NCBI GenBank assembly: GCA_033283175.1 | Contig: JAWMQM010000002.1 | Coordinates: forward strand, 620,001 to 684,000 | DNA from: Pseudomaricurvus sp033283175 | GTDB taxonomy: Bacteria; Pseudomonadota; Gammaproteobacteria; Pseudomonadales; Cellvibrionaceae | Direction: 5' to 3' | DNA: 64,000 nt | Shown: one piece after another, positions 29,845-39,252 of the stretch | Position numbering within the stretch: the stretch's first letter is position 1 | Layout: every line of letters starts with the position of its first letter | The notes under the pieces: generated by a model | Databases searched by the model: none | The model's input: only the letters and a program-made list of their open reading frames with translations | What the model was told of the DNA's origin: nothing | Translations under genes and position numbers: made by a program

Positions 29845-30552
29845 ATGACTGACCTGACCAACATCAAGCTGTATGCAACGCAGCCCCACGCCTGCAGCTA
29901 TCTGCCTGGCGAGGAAGCGACCAGCATTTTTGTCGATCCCAACCAGGCCATTACCCCGGAGCTCTACAGCGCGCTGTCGGAACGGGGCTTCCGTCGCAGC
30001 GGCAAACATATTTACAGCCCCCACTGCCACACCTGTAGTGCCTGTATCCCGGCACGTATCCCGGTACAGCTATTCCGGAAAAACCGCCGCCAGCGCAAGT
30101 GCTGGAATCGCAACCAGGATCTTACCGTTACCAGCGTTCGCAGTATCGACTCCGCGGAGCACTACCAGCTCTATGCCCGCTATATCTCGGCACGGCACAG
30201 TGATGGCGATATGTTTCCACCCAGCGAAGAGCAATACAGCGGCTTTCTCACCAGCGAATGGGGGGTGACTGAATACCTGGAATTCCGCCTGCAGCAGCGG
30301 CTCATCGCCGTCGCAGTGGCCGACCGCATGAACGACGGCTACTCCGCCGTGTACACCTTCTACGATCCCGACGAAGAGAAGCGCAGCCCCGGGATGTTTG
30401 CCATCCTGTGGCAGATTGCCATGACCGCCGGGGAGAACCTCAGCCACGTCTATCTCGGCTACTGGATCAAGCAGTGCCAGAAAATGCGCTACAAATCGGA
30501 ATACCGCCCCCTGGAGCTGCTCATAGACCACCGCTGGCTGCGCATGAATTAA
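29845..30552 (+). CDS. bpt: Aspartate/glutamate leucyltransferase (Bpt)
   Basis: Adds Leu to proteins with N-terminal Asp or Glu, the second bacterial route into the N-degron pathway. The 235-residue protein resembles eukaryotic arginyltransferase ATE1. It carries the N-terminal cysteine cluster HTCSACIPARI, which in the family binds metal or heme, and YLGYWIKQCQKMRYKSEYRP at the C-terminus. It starts two bases after the aat stop, so it is in one operon with aat. Confidence 0.95.
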   Translation: MTDLTNIKLYATQPHACSYLPGEEATSIFVDPNQAITPELYSALSERGFRRSGKHIYSPHCHTCSACIPARIPVQLFRKNRRQRKCWNRNQDLTVTSVRSIDSAEHYQLYARYISARHSDGDMFPPSEEQYSGFLTSEWGVTEYLEFRLQQRLIAVAVADRMNDGYSAVYTFYDPDEEKRSPGMFAILWQIAMTAGENLSHVYLGYWIKQCQKMRYKSEYRPLELLIDHRWLRMN

Positions 30553-30644
30553 GTTGCAGCTTGGCTCAGGAGCGCTTTTCAGGCACAATTCACGCCTGCT
30601 CGAAACCGGGCTCAGAGATTTAAACCAATCGAGGAAATTGCCGA

Positions 30645-30863
30645 ATGGCAAAAGAAGACAATTTTGAAATGGAAGGTGAGGTAATCGACACCCTTCCAAA
30701 CACCACCTTCCGTGTGAAGCTGGAGAACGGCCACGTCGTTACTGCTCACATTTCAGGCAAAATGCGCAAAAACTACATCCGCATCCTGACCGGTGACAAA
30801 GTCAAAGTTGAACTGACCCCTTACGACCTGACCAAAGGTCGTATCACCTACCGCGCCCGCTGA
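30645..30863 (+). CDS. infA: Translation initiation factor IF-1
   Basis: A 72-residue S1/OB-fold protein that binds the ribosomal A site at initiation. The sequence matches the family throughout: EGEVIDTLPNTTFRVKLENGH, ISGKMRKNYIRILTGDKV and LTKGRITYR. GAGGAA precedes the ATG. It lies 92 bases after bpt and ends at a bidirectional terminator shared with clpA. Confidence 0.98.
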   Translation: MAKEDNFEMEGEVIDTLPNTTFRVKLENGHVVTAHISGKMRKNYIRILTGDKVKVELTPYDLTKGRITYRAR

Positions 30864-30926
30864 TTTACCGGGGCCGGCCACGGCCAAATCGCCCCGCCTT
30901 CAGATTGCTACCGACTTAAACAAAAA

Positions 30927-30956
30927 CGCCCCGCTGCTCTGGCAACGGGGCGATTT
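30927..30956. terminator. Bidirectional terminator between infA and clpA
   Basis: CGCCCCG and CGGGGCG pair around a 12-base loop. ATTTTCG follows on the plus strand and TTTTTG on the minus strand, so it serves both convergent genes. Confidence 0.8.
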
Positions 30957-30980
30957 TCGTGTGCCTGGCCGCAAGCGGCC

Positions 30981-33248
30981 TCAGGCGGGAACTTCGACCT
31001 TGATCTCCAACTGGTCGTCTTCCACGTCCACGTGTACAACACCACCACTGACAGCCAGGTCGCCGAACAATACCTCCTCGGCCAGCGGCTTTTTCAGTTT
31101 CTCCTGAATCAGTCGCGCCATGGGACGAGCCCCCATCTTGACGTCGTAGCCATTGATCGCCAGCCACTCCCGCGCCTCTTCGCTGACGTCCAGGGTAACC
31201 CGTTTGTCGTCCAGCTGGGACTGCAACTGCACCAGGAACTTGTCCACCACAGTCTTGATCACATCCAGGCTCAGCGCACCAAACTGGATAATGGCATCCA
31301 GGCGGTTACGGAACTCAGGGGTAAACATTTTCTTGATCGACTCCATGCCGTCGGACGTGTGATCCTGACGGGTAAATCCTATGGAGGCCCGACTCATTTC
31401 CTCGGCGCCGGCGTTGGTGGTCATGATCAGGATCACATTGCGGAAGTCCGCCTTGCGACCATTGTTGTCCGTCAGGGTACCGTGATCCATCACCTGCAAC
31501 AGCAGGTTAAAGACTTCCGGATGGGCTTTTTCGATCTCGTCCAGCAACACCACGCTGTGGGGGTGCTTCGTGACGGCGTCGGTCAGCAGGCCACCCTGGT
31601 CGAAACCGACGTAACCGGGCGGCGCACCAATCAGCCGTGATACCGTATGGCGCTCCATATATTCAGACATGTCAAAGCGCACAAGCTCCACACCAAGGGT
31701 CGTTGCCAGCTGCTTACAGAGCTCGGTCTTACCAACACCGGTGGGGCCCGCAAACAGGAAGGAACCAATCGGCTTGTCGGCCACACCCAATCCGGCACGG
31801 GACAACTTGATACTGGTACTCAGCGCACTGATCGCCTTTTCCTGCCCGAACACTGCCAGTTTCAGGTTGTCTTCCAGGTTGCGCAACTGATCCCGATCAG
31901 ACGAAGAGACACTCTTCGGCGGAATGCGGGCAATCTTCGCTATCACCGCTTCGACATCGGCTACACCGATGACCTTTTTACGCTTGGAGAGTGGTAACAA
32001 CTGCTGATAAGCACCAGCCTCGTCGATCACATCAATAGCCTTGTCCGGCAGGAAACGCTCGGAAATATAGCGCTCGGACAATTCCGCCGCCGCCTTCAGT
32101 GCGGTATCGGTATAACGCAGTCCGTGATGCTCCTCGAAGCGACTCTTCAGCCCCCGCAGGATCTGGTAGGTATCCTCAACACTGGGCTCATTGACATCGA
32201 TCTTCTGGAAACGGCGCGACAGCGCCCTGTCCTTTTCAAAGATGCCGCGATACTCCTGGAAAGTGGTGGAACCGATACAGCGCAGGTCACCGGAAGTCAG
32301 CAACGGCTTGAGCAAATTGGAGGCGTCCATCACCCCACCGGAAGCGGCACCGGCGCCAATAATGGTGTGAATTTCGTCGATAAAAAGAATCGCATGGTCA
32401 CGCTTCTTCAGGTCTGCCAGCAAACCCTTGAAACGTTTTTCGAAGTCGCCGCGATACTTGGTGCCAGCCAGCAGCGAGCCCAGGTCCAGGGAGTAAACCA
32501 CACTCTCCTCCAATACCTCGGGCACCTTGCCGTCAATAATTCGTTTCGCCAGCCCCTCGGCAATGGCGGTCTTCCCCACCCCGGATTCACCCACCAGCAG
32601 CGGGTTGTTTTTACGCCGGCGGGTCAGGATCTGGCAGACGCGCTCCACTTCCGGCTCGCGCCCGACCAATGGGTCAATACGTCCCAGCCGCGCCTCTTCA
32701 TTGAGATTGGTCGCGTACGCATCCAGCGGGCTCTGGCTGCCGGGTTCGCCAGACAGGCCAGCCTCTTCATTCATCTCGCCGCTGTGATCCTCGTGGTGCT
32801 CATCCGAACCGGAGACCTTGGAAATGCCATGCGTGATGAAATTGACCACATCCAACCGCGCCACATTCTGCTGCTTCAGGTAGTAAACCGCCTGGCTCTC
32901 CTGCTCGCTGAAGATGGCCACCAATACATTGGCTCCGGTCACCTCTTTTTTGCCAGAGGATTGCACGTGGAATACGGCCCGCTGCAATACCCGCTGGAAG
33001 CCCAAAGTGGGCTGGGTCTCACGTTCAGTATCGTTTTCCGGGATTAAAGGCGTGGTGGAATCGACAAATTCAATCAATTCGCGACGAAGAAGGTTTAAAT
33101 TGGCACCGCAGGCGCGGAGCACATTAACTGCAGAATCGTTATCAAGCAGGGCCAGCAGCAGGTGCTCGACGGTCATGAATTCATGACGTTTGGAGCGAGC
33201 CCCTTTGAAGGCGAGATTCAAGGTAACTTCTAAATCCTTGCTCAGCAT
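30981..33248 (-). CDS. clpA: ATP-dependent Clp protease ATP-binding subunit ClpA
   Basis: The hexameric unfoldase of ClpAP. It has an N-terminal double Clp-N repeat that docks ClpS (residues 1 to about 145), an acidic His/Glu-rich linker, a first AAA module with GESGVGKT (220-227), and a second with GPTGVGKTE (501-509). An IGL-type ClpP-binding loop is expected in the second module. 755 residues is typical. It is transcribed after clpS, with 40 bases between them. Confidence 0.97.
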   Translation of the reverse strand: MLSKDLEVTLNLAFKGARSKRHEFMTVEHLLLALLDNDSAVNVLRACGANLNLLRRELIEFVDSTTPLIPENDTERETQPTLGFQRVLQRAVFHVQSSGKKEVTGANVLVAIFSEQESQAVYYLKQQNVARLDVVNFITHGISKVSGSDEHHEDHSGEMNEEAGLSGEPGSQSPLDAYATNLNEEARLGRIDPLVGREPEVERVCQILTRRRKNNPLLVGESGVGKTAIAEGLAKRIIDGKVPEVLEESVVYSLDLGSLLAGTKYRGDFEKRFKGLLADLKKRDHAILFIDEIHTIIGAGAASGGVMDASNLLKPLLTSGDLRCIGSTTFQEYRGIFEKDRALSRRFQKIDVNEPSVEDTYQILRGLKSRFEEHHGLRYTDTALKAAAELSERYISERFLPDKAIDVIDEAGAYQQLLPLSKRKKVIGVADVEAVIAKIARIPPKSVSSSDRDQLRNLEDNLKLAVFGQEKAISALSTSIKLSRAGLGVADKPIGSFLFAGPTGVGKTELCKQLATTLGVELVRFDMSEYMERHTVSRLIGAPPGYVGFDQGGLLTDAVTKHPHSVVLLDEIEKAHPEVFNLLLQVMDHGTLTDNNGRKADFRNVILIMTTNAGAEEMSRASIGFTRQDHTSDGMESIKKMFTPEFRNRLDAIIQFGALSLDVIKTVVDKFLVQLQSQLDDKRVTLDVSEEAREWLAINGYDVKMGARPMARLIQEKLKKPLAEEVLFGDLAVSGGVVHVDVEDDQLEIKVEVPA

Positions 33249-33288
33249 TGGCTATTACCCCTAAAGCAACGTTAAAACCAGTGATCTA

Positions 33289-33660
33289 CTATTCGTCATC
33301 CTCAACAGCTTCGATTTCGCAAAGCAAGGGATGTTCATTCTCTCTGGCAAACTGATTCACCTGCGCTGCCTTGGTTTCAGCAATGTCACGGGTGAAAATA
33401 CCGCATACCGCTTTTCCCTGCGTGTGTACCTGAAGCATCACTTGTGTGGCCTGCTCTCTACCCATATTAAAGAATATCTCCAGGGTCTCCACAACAAACT
33501 CCATAGGCGTGTAGTCGTCGTTCAACAGTACCACTTTGTACATGGAGGGGCGCTTCAATTTTGGCTTGGCTGGCTGTACCGCTACCCCCAGCCCCCCGGC
33601 ATGGTCATTTTCCTGATCATCCATGCTCAATATTAGATTAAGTTTGTCGAGATTACCCAT
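33289..33660 (-). CDS. clpS: ClpAP adaptor ClpS
   Basis: Recognises N-degrons and delivers them to ClpA. The 123-residue protein has a flexible N-terminal tail and the core PSMYKVVLLNDDYTPMEFVVE, whose NDDYTPM forms the N-degron pocket. HTQGKAVCGIFTRDIAE follows. ATG 33660 is kept over the internal ATG 33624 because the tail then matches pseudomonad ClpS in length. Neither has a strong ribosome site. Confidence 0.95.
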   Translation of the reverse strand: MGNLDKLNLILSMDDQENDHAGGLGVAVQPAKPKLKRPSMYKVVLLNDDYTPMEFVVETLEIFFNMGREQATQVMLQVHTQGKAVCGIFTRDIAETKAAQVNQFARENEHPLLCEIEAVEDDE

Positions 33661-33989
33661 ATCGCTTACAGACCCGATAGGTTTGAGGTGTTTTTTTACG
33701 CGCCAGCTAGATCAATAAACCATCAAATTGATCGCTTACCCTGCTTGACGACTAAAAATATGTCCGTTATAAGAGGTCAGTCCTCCAGTTGTCTATGAGT
33801 ATACCCTCAACAAATGACCGTTTGTACGTCCAAATCAGGGACAACCAGGGTTCAGGCAAATCCTGCCAAACCAAGGGTGGCAAAGAGCAGCAATCTGGCA
33901 GGGACACACGCTATGGACAGCGACACCGACCAATAAAACCAATAAATCACCGGAAAGAGGCCGCTTTAGGCTCGTGTAAGGAATCGATT
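33661..33989. promoter_or_regulatory. Divergent clpS/cspD regulatory region
   Basis: 329 bases without a gene. A strong sigma-70 promoter for cspD is TTGACG (33745-33750), a 17-base spacer, and TATAAG (33768-33773). It predicts a leader of about 210 bases, long enough for the cold- or stress-responsive structure typical of csp mRNAs. An inverted repeat GATCAAT-N10-ATTGATC (33710-33716, 33727-33733) lies just upstream and is a candidate operator. Confidence 0.6.
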
Positions 33990-34268
33990 ATGCCCACCGG
34001 AACAGTCAAGTGGTTCAACAACGCGAAAGGTTATGGCTTTATCCTTCCCGACGATGGCGGCGAAGACCTATTCGTACACTATTCCTCCATCGTTATGGAA
34101 GGTTACAAAACCCTGAAAGCTGGCCAGACGGTGACCTTTGATACCATCAAGGGAGCCAAGGGGTTACACGCCACCAACATCCAACTTCCCAACAAGATGG
34201 GGGATGAGACGGGTAACGGCGCAGCCACTGACCTGCCCCAGATGCGGCACTCTGAAGCCTACGGCTAA
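33990..34268 (+). CDS. cspD: Cold-shock-like protein CspD
   Basis: A 92-residue cold-shock-fold protein with the RNA-binding motifs KGYGFI and LFVHYSSI. Position beside clpS-clpA, the Y-for-F change in the first motif, and the extended C-terminus identify CspD instead of CspA. In E. coli CspD inhibits replication in stationary phase. AAGGA precedes ATG 33990. The C-terminal extension (GDETGNGAATDLPQMRHS) is longer than the 74 residues of the E. coli protein and has no known role. Confidence 0.92.
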   Translation: MPTGTVKWFNNAKGYGFILPDDGGEDLFVHYSSIVMEGYKTLKAGQTVTFDTIKGAKGLHATNIQLPNKMGDETGNGAATDLPQMRHSEAYG

Positions 34269-34346
34269 CCCTCCCCCAAACCCGCTCCAGCCCCCCCCCC
34301 CCTCGAAAGCGTAGCCAACTGTATACAGGGGCTATCCCGGACGGAC

Positions 34347-34375
34347 AAAAAAAAGCCCGGCAAAACCGGGCTTTT
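34347..34375. terminator. Bidirectional terminator between cspD and icd
   Basis: GCCCGG/CCGGGC with a five-base loop. Eight As precede it and four Ts follow, so it is strong for icd (minus) and weaker for cspD. Confidence 0.85.
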
Positions 34376-34395
34376 CACATATCTACTGACTACTC

Positions 34396-36630
34396 TCAGG
34401 CAGAGAGATGACCCAGTACACGATTCAGAGTTGCACTTGGGCGCATGGCCGCAGAAGCTTTCTCCGGATCCGGACGGTAGTAACCACCCAGCTCCACGGC
34501 AGCACCCTGCACGGCGTTAAGCTCGTCCACGATAGCCTGCTCATTGGCTTGCAGCTCATCGGCGGCGGCGGCAAACGCAGCCTTCAGCTCAGGATCCTTC
34601 TCCTGCTCTGCCAGAGCCTTGGCCCAGTAGAGTGCCAGGTAGAAATGGCTGCCGCGATTGTCCAGTTCACCCACTTTACGGGAAGGCGACTTGTTCGCAT
34701 CCAGGAACATACCATTGGCCTTGTCCAGGGTGTCTGCCAGTACCTGCGCCTTGGGCAGGTCAAAGTGGTGCGCCAGGTGCGCGAAGGACTCGGACAGAGC
34801 CAGGAACTCACCCAGGGAATCCCAGCGCAGGTGGTTTTCCTCCACAAACTGCTGTACATGCTTAGGCGCAGAACCGCCGGCACCGGTCTCAAACAGGCCG
34901 CCGCCATTCATCAACGGCACAATGGAGAGCATCTTGGCGCTGGTGCCCAGCTCCAGAATGGGGAACAGGTCGGTCAGGTAGTCACGCAGTACATTACCGG
35001 TAACAGAGATGGTGTCTTCGCCGCGACGGATGCGCTCCAGCGAGAAACGGGTCGCCTCTACCGGAGACATGATCAGGATTTCCAGGCCGGAAGTGTCGTG
35101 CTCCTTCAGGTAGGTTTCTACCTTGCGGATCAACTGGGTGTCGTGAGCGCGGGCGCGATCCAGCCAGAATACCGCCGGGGTGCCAGTGGCGCGGGCGCGG
35201 TTGACGGCCAGCTTGACCCAGTCGCGAATCGGCGCGTCCTTCACTTTACACATACGGAAGATATCGCCCCGCTCAACTTCCTGCTCCAGCAGTACCTGAC
35301 CAGCCTCGTCGATCACCTGGATACGACCACGGCCGGGGGAGAGGAAAGTCTTGTTGTGCGAGCCGTACTCTTCCGCTTTCTTGGCCATCAGGCCAACGTT
35401 GGAAACGCTACCCATGGTGGATGGGTCGAACGCACCATTCGCCTTACAGTCTTCGATAACTGCCTGATACACACCCGCGTAGTTGCGGTCAGGAATCACG
35501 GCCTTGGTGTCGTGCAGCTGGCCGTCCACACCCCACATCTTGCCGGAGTCACGGATCATGGCAGGCATGGAGGCATCAACAATAATGTCGCTGGGGACGT
35601 GCAGGTTGGTGATGCCCTTGTCGGAGTTCACCATGGCAACTTCAGGGCGCTTGGCGTAACAGGCAGCGATATCAGCCTTGATAGCATCCTGCTGGTCCTG
35701 ACGCAGCACACCAATCTTGGCGTACAGGTCGCCAATACCGTTGTTAACATCCACACCCAGATTGTCCAGGACCTCGCCCCACTTGCGGAACACAGGCTTG
35801 TAAAAGGCCTTAACCGCATAGCCGAACATGACCGGGTCGGATACCTTCATCATGGTGGCTTTCAGGTGCAGGGAATAGAGGACGTTCTCGCTACGGGCCT
35901 CTTCAATGGTGCGCTCGAAGAAGGCCGACAGGGCTTTAACGCTCATCACTGCCGCGTCGATCACTTCGCCGACCAGTACGGGAGTCTTTTTACGCAATAC
36001 TTCTACTTTGCCGTTATCGCCAACATACTGGATAACCACATTGCCCTGACTCTCACACACATGAGATTTTTCGCTACCGTAGAAATCGCCGTAGGTCATG
36101 TGAGCCACGTGGGATTTGGAATCGGAAGTCCACTTGCCCATGCGGTGGGAGTTTTTCTTGGCGTAAGCCTTAACAGATGCCGCTGCACGGCGGTCAGAGT
36201 TACCCTCACGCAGAACCGGGTTTACCGCACTGCCCTTGACCGAGTCGTAGAGCGCCTTGATTTTTGCTTCCTTGTCATTGGCTGGCTCGGAAGGATAGTT
36301 TGGCAGGGCGTAGCCCTGGGCCTGAAGCTCCTTGATGGCAGCGTTCAACTGAGGCACGGAAGCACTGATGTTTGGCAGCTTGACGATATTGGCTTCGGGG
36401 GTCTCACACAGGGCACCCAGCTCCGCCAGGTCATCGGCAATGCGCTGCTCTTCCGGCAGGAACTCGCTGAGGGTAGCCAAAATACGACCGGAGAGGGAGA
36501 TGTCTCGGGTTTCCACTTCCACACCGGCCTTACTGGCGAATGCCTGGACAATCGGGAGCAGTGAATAGGTGGCCAGTGCCGGCGCTTCATCAGTGAGGGT
36601 GTAGATGATCTTGGGTGTTTCGTTAGACAT
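34396..36630 (-). CDS. icd: Isocitrate dehydrogenase, NADP-dependent, monomeric type
   Basis: Oxidises isocitrate to 2-oxoglutarate in the TCA cycle. At 744 residues it is the monomeric (IDH-II) form, unrelated in length to the 416-residue dimeric enzyme. Family marks are IIYTLTDEAPALATYSLLP at the start, ANGAFDPSTMGSVSNVGLMA, SPGRGRIQVIDEAG and the C-terminal YYRPDPEKASAAMRPSATLN. In P. aeruginosa two genes, dimeric and monomeric, stand here; only the monomeric one is present in this window. Confidence 0.97.
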   Translation of the reverse strand: MSNETPKIIYTLTDEAPALATYSLLPIVQAFASKAGVEVETRDISLSGRILATLSEFLPEEQRIADDLAELGALCETPEANIVKLPNISASVPQLNAAIKELQAQGYALPNYPSEPANDKEAKIKALYDSVKGSAVNPVLREGNSDRRAAASVKAYAKKNSHRMGKWTSDSKSHVAHMTYGDFYGSEKSHVCESQGNVVIQYVGDNGKVEVLRKKTPVLVGEVIDAAVMSVKALSAFFERTIEEARSENVLYSLHLKATMMKVSDPVMFGYAVKAFYKPVFRKWGEVLDNLGVDVNNGIGDLYAKIGVLRQDQQDAIKADIAACYAKRPEVAMVNSDKGITNLHVPSDIIVDASMPAMIRDSGKMWGVDGQLHDTKAVIPDRNYAGVYQAVIEDCKANGAFDPSTMGSVSNVGLMAKKAEEYGSHNKTFLSPGRGRIQVIDEAGQVLLEQEVERGDIFRMCKVKDAPIRDWVKLAVNRARATGTPAVFWLDRARAHDTQLIRKVETYLKEHDTSGLEILIMSPVEATRFSLERIRRGEDTISVTGNVLRDYLTDLFPILELGTSAKMLSIVPLMNGGGLFETGAGGSAPKHVQQFVEENHLRWDSLGEFLALSESFAHLAHHFDLPKAQVLADTLDKANGMFLDANKSPSRKVGELDNRGSHFYLALYWAKALAEQEKDPELKAAFAAAADELQANEQAIVDELNAVQGAAVELGGYYRPDPEKASAAMRPSATLNRVLGHLSA

Positions 36631-36762
36631 TTTATCTCCCGTTACGTCAGGTCAATCCGCTGGTAGGAGCCCGTATCCGGCTCCGGAAATTCGCGGCGCA
36701 TATTACCAGACACGCCCCGTTTTCGGTAGTAAAATTACATCAAAGCCACAGCCAGTGATGCC

Positions 36763-37443
36763 ATGAGCCAGATAATTCTGTTCAACAAACCCTTTCAGGT
36801 AATGTGCCAATTCAGCGACAGTGATGGCCGCACCACTCTCAAGCAATACCTGCAGGACAAGCCGGGTTTTTACCCTGCCGGGCGACTGGATTACGATTCC
36901 GAGGGACTGCTGCTGCTCACCAATGATGGCCAGCTACAACACAGAATAGCCGATCCCCGCCACAAGCTCCCGAAAACCTACTGGGTGCAGGTCGAAAATC
37001 TGCCCTCTGAGGAGTCCCTGCAACAATTGCGCGACGGCATCCTCCTGAACGACGGCCCCACCCTGCCGGCCAACGTGTCGCGCATGGAGCCCCCGCCGGG
37101 CCTCTGGCCCCGCACACCTCCCATTCGGGAGCGCCGTAACATCCCCACGCAGTGGCTGGAGATCACCATCCGCGAGGGGCGCAATCGCCAGGTGCGACGC
37201 ATGACCGCAGCCGCCGGCCACCCCACCCTGCGCCTGATACGGGCCCGCATCGGGGAGTGGAGCCTGGAGGGGTTGCAACCGGGCGATCACCGGGAGCTGG
37301 AGGTAGAGGCACCAAGCCCCGGGAGCCGCCCCCGGCAGTCACGGAACCCATCCCCTGCCGGACAAGCCACCACCCGCGCCGGCACGGGCAGGCGGCCGAA
37401 ATCCACCGCACCCGGCCGCGGCAAACCCTCGCGGCGGCGGTAA
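36763..37443 (+). CDS. rluE: 23S rRNA pseudouridine synthase RluE-like
   Basis: An RsuA-family pseudouridine synthase without an N-terminal S4 domain, as in RluE, which modifies 23S rRNA U2457. The catalytic Asp 43 sits in AGRLDYDSEGLLLLTNDG, and REGRNRQVRRMTAAAGHPTLRL is the second signature. The C-terminal 45 residues are basic and low-complexity (GSRPRQSRNPSPAG...PGRGKPSRRR), an extension that may bind RNA. Gene order rluE-nudJ-mnmA-hflD-purB is the same as in E. coli. Confidence 0.92.
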   Translation: MSQIILFNKPFQVMCQFSDSDGRTTLKQYLQDKPGFYPAGRLDYDSEGLLLLTNDGQLQHRIADPRHKLPKTYWVQVENLPSEESLQQLRDGILLNDGPTLPANVSRMEPPPGLWPRTPPIRERRNIPTQWLEITIREGRNRQVRRMTAAAGHPTLRLIRARIGEWSLEGLQPGDHRELEVEAPSPGSRPRQSRNPSPAGQATTRAGTGRRPKSTAPGRGKPSRRR

Positions 37444-37539
37444 TAACCCTTCACCGGCATACGGAAGCCAACACAGTGCCGCGGATTCTTGTCGCAAAAC
37501 TACAAAACAAGCTGCCAGCCAGCGAAGAGCCCTGAACAG

Positions 37540-38007
37540 ATGCCCGATACAGCACAGACCGCCGCCCACGACCGGCCACACGCCACCGTAGCCACCATAG
37601 TCGAGCGCGATGGCCGCTACCTGATGGTGAAGGAATTTCGCGACAACCGGATCGTCTACAACCAGCCTGCCGGCCACATCGAGAACGGTGAAAGCCTCAC
37701 TGACGCCGCCATCCGCGAGACACTGGAAGAGACCGGCTGGCAGGTGCAACCGATAGCGTTTGGCGGGCTTTCGCTCTACCACGCCCCCAACGGCATCACC
37801 TACCTGCGCACCACCCTGATCGCGGAAGCTATCGCCGGAAAGGAGGAGGCTCAATTAGACCAAGGTATTATTGAGGCCGTCTGGCTGAGCTACGAGGAAC
37901 TGCTGGAGCTGCAGGATCAGCTGCGCAGCCCGATTGTGCTCAAGGTGATCGACGATTACCGCCAGGGCATCCGCTACCCATTGGAACTGCTCTACCAGCA
38001 CCGGTAG
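37540..38007 (+). CDS. nudJ: Nudix hydrolase NudJ-like
   Basis: A 155-residue Nudix phosphohydrolase. The Nudix box is complete: GHIENGESLTDAAIRETLEE continuing into TGW. NudJ in E. coli hydrolyses HMP-PP and nucleoside di- and triphosphates. The assignment rests on the conserved neighbourhood (rluE before, mnmA after) and overall similarity. ATG 37540 is preferred to TTG 37489 because the extra 17 residues are not family-like, though neither has a strong ribosome site. Confidence 0.85.
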   Translation: MPDTAQTAAHDRPHATVATIVERDGRYLMVKEFRDNRIVYNQPAGHIENGESLTDAAIRETLEETGWQVQPIAFGGLSLYHAPNGITYLRTTLIAEAIAGKEEAQLDQGIIEAVWLSYEELLELQDQLRSPIVLKVIDDYRQGIRYPLELLYQHR

Positions 38008-38087
38008 AATAGCCCCTTTTGTGCCTCAGCCGGTGTCCGGCAGCAGAGCTCAGGCAGTCCAACGAAAAGCACAGCGGAATCAGGCCA

Positions 38088-39215
38088 GTGACCAGCAGTA
38101 ATCCCCAGTCCCCAGCACCCCACCCCGGCAACGCCACCGTCAAGGTGATTGTGGGCATGTCCGGCGGTGTCGACTCGTCCGTGGCCGCGCTGCTGCTCTT
38201 GCAACAGGGCTACCAGGTGGAAGGCCTGTTCATGAAGAACTGGGACGAGGACGACGGCACCGAATACTGCACAGCAAAGGATGACCTGATCGACGCGCAG
38301 CGGGTCTGCGATAGCCTCGGCATTCGCCTGCACACCGCCAATTTCGCCGCCGAGTACTGGGATAACGTCTTCGAGCACTTCCTGGCCGAGTATCAGGCGG
38401 GCCGCACACCCAACCCGGACATCCTCTGTAACCGGGAGATCAAGTTCAAGGTGTTCCTGGAGTACGCCGAAATGCTCGGCGCCGACCTGATCGCCACCGG
38501 TCACTACGTTCGCCGCGGCGATCACCAGGGTCATGCACAGCTGCTGAAAGGACTGGATCCCAACAAGGACCAGAGCTACTTCCTCCACGCCGTCGGCGAG
38601 CAGGAGTTCGACCGCTCACTGTTCCCCGTGGGCGACCTGGAAAAGCCGGTAGTTCGCCAGCTGGCCGAAGAGCACAACCTGATAACCCACAACAAAAAGG
38701 ACAGCACTGGCATCTGCTTTATCGGCGAGCGTCGCTTCAAGGATTTCCTGCAGCAGTACCTGCCAGCCCAGCCCGGCGATATCGTCGACGACCACGGCAA
38801 TGTCATCGGCCGCCACGCCGGCCTGATGTACCACACCATTGGCCAGCGCCAGGGGTTGGGTATTGGCGGAATGAAAGGCGCCAGCGATGAGCCCTGGTAC
38901 GTGGCCGGCAAGGACCTGACCAACAACCAGTTGCTGGCGGTGCAGGGTACCAACCACCCTCTCCTCTTCAGCCAGGCCCTCATGGCGGGCCAGCCACACT
39001 GGATCAACGGGGAACCAGCAACCTTCCCGCTACAATGTCACGCCAAAACCCGCTACCGTCAGGCCGACCAGGCCTGCTCTGTGGAGAAAACCGGTGACAA
39101 TCAACTCAAAGTTGTATTCGAGCAGCCCCAGCGAGCCGTTACCCCGGGACAATCCGTAGTGTTTTACCACGACGACGTCTGCCTTGGCGGCGCTGTAATC
39201 GAACAAGCTCTGTAA
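38088..39215 (+). CDS. mnmA: tRNA-specific 2-thiouridylase MnmA
   Basis: Adds sulfur to U34 of Glu, Gln and Lys tRNAs, receiving it from the Tus relay. The PP-loop GMSGGVDSS begins near residue 24. Catalytic cysteines are C114 (DILCNRE) and C210 (STGICFIGERR). The frame is open back to 38019, but GTG 38088 has AGG before it and gives an N-terminal length like that of pseudomonads (375 residues). TusD, TusC and TusB, which supply it, are encoded at 51.5-52.5 kb. Confidence 0.95.
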   Translation: MTSSNPQSPAPHPGNATVKVIVGMSGGVDSSVAALLLLQQGYQVEGLFMKNWDEDDGTEYCTAKDDLIDAQRVCDSLGIRLHTANFAAEYWDNVFEHFLAEYQAGRTPNPDILCNREIKFKVFLEYAEMLGADLIATGHYVRRGDHQGHAQLLKGLDPNKDQSYFLHAVGEQEFDRSLFPVGDLEKPVVRQLAEEHNLITHNKKDSTGICFIGERRFKDFLQQYLPAQPGDIVDDHGNVIGRHAGLMYHTIGQRQGLGIGGMKGASDEPWYVAGKDLTNNQLLAVQGTNHPLLFSQALMAGQPHWINGEPATFPLQCHAKTRYRQADQACSVEKTGDNQLKVVFEQPQRAVTPGQSVVFYHDDVCLGGAVIEQAL

Positions 39216-39252
39216 TACCCACCAACCGCCACCAAGCAGAGGTAGGATTTTT

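Noticed and set aside
33789..33989. N-terminal extension of cspD in the same frame
   Set aside because: AAGGA and the family start lie at 33990; the extension is untranslated leader after a good promoter.
34408..36564. A 718-residue open frame antisense to icd
   Set aside because: Shadow of the icd codon structure; composition rich in His, Gln and Val typical of reverse-strand shadows.
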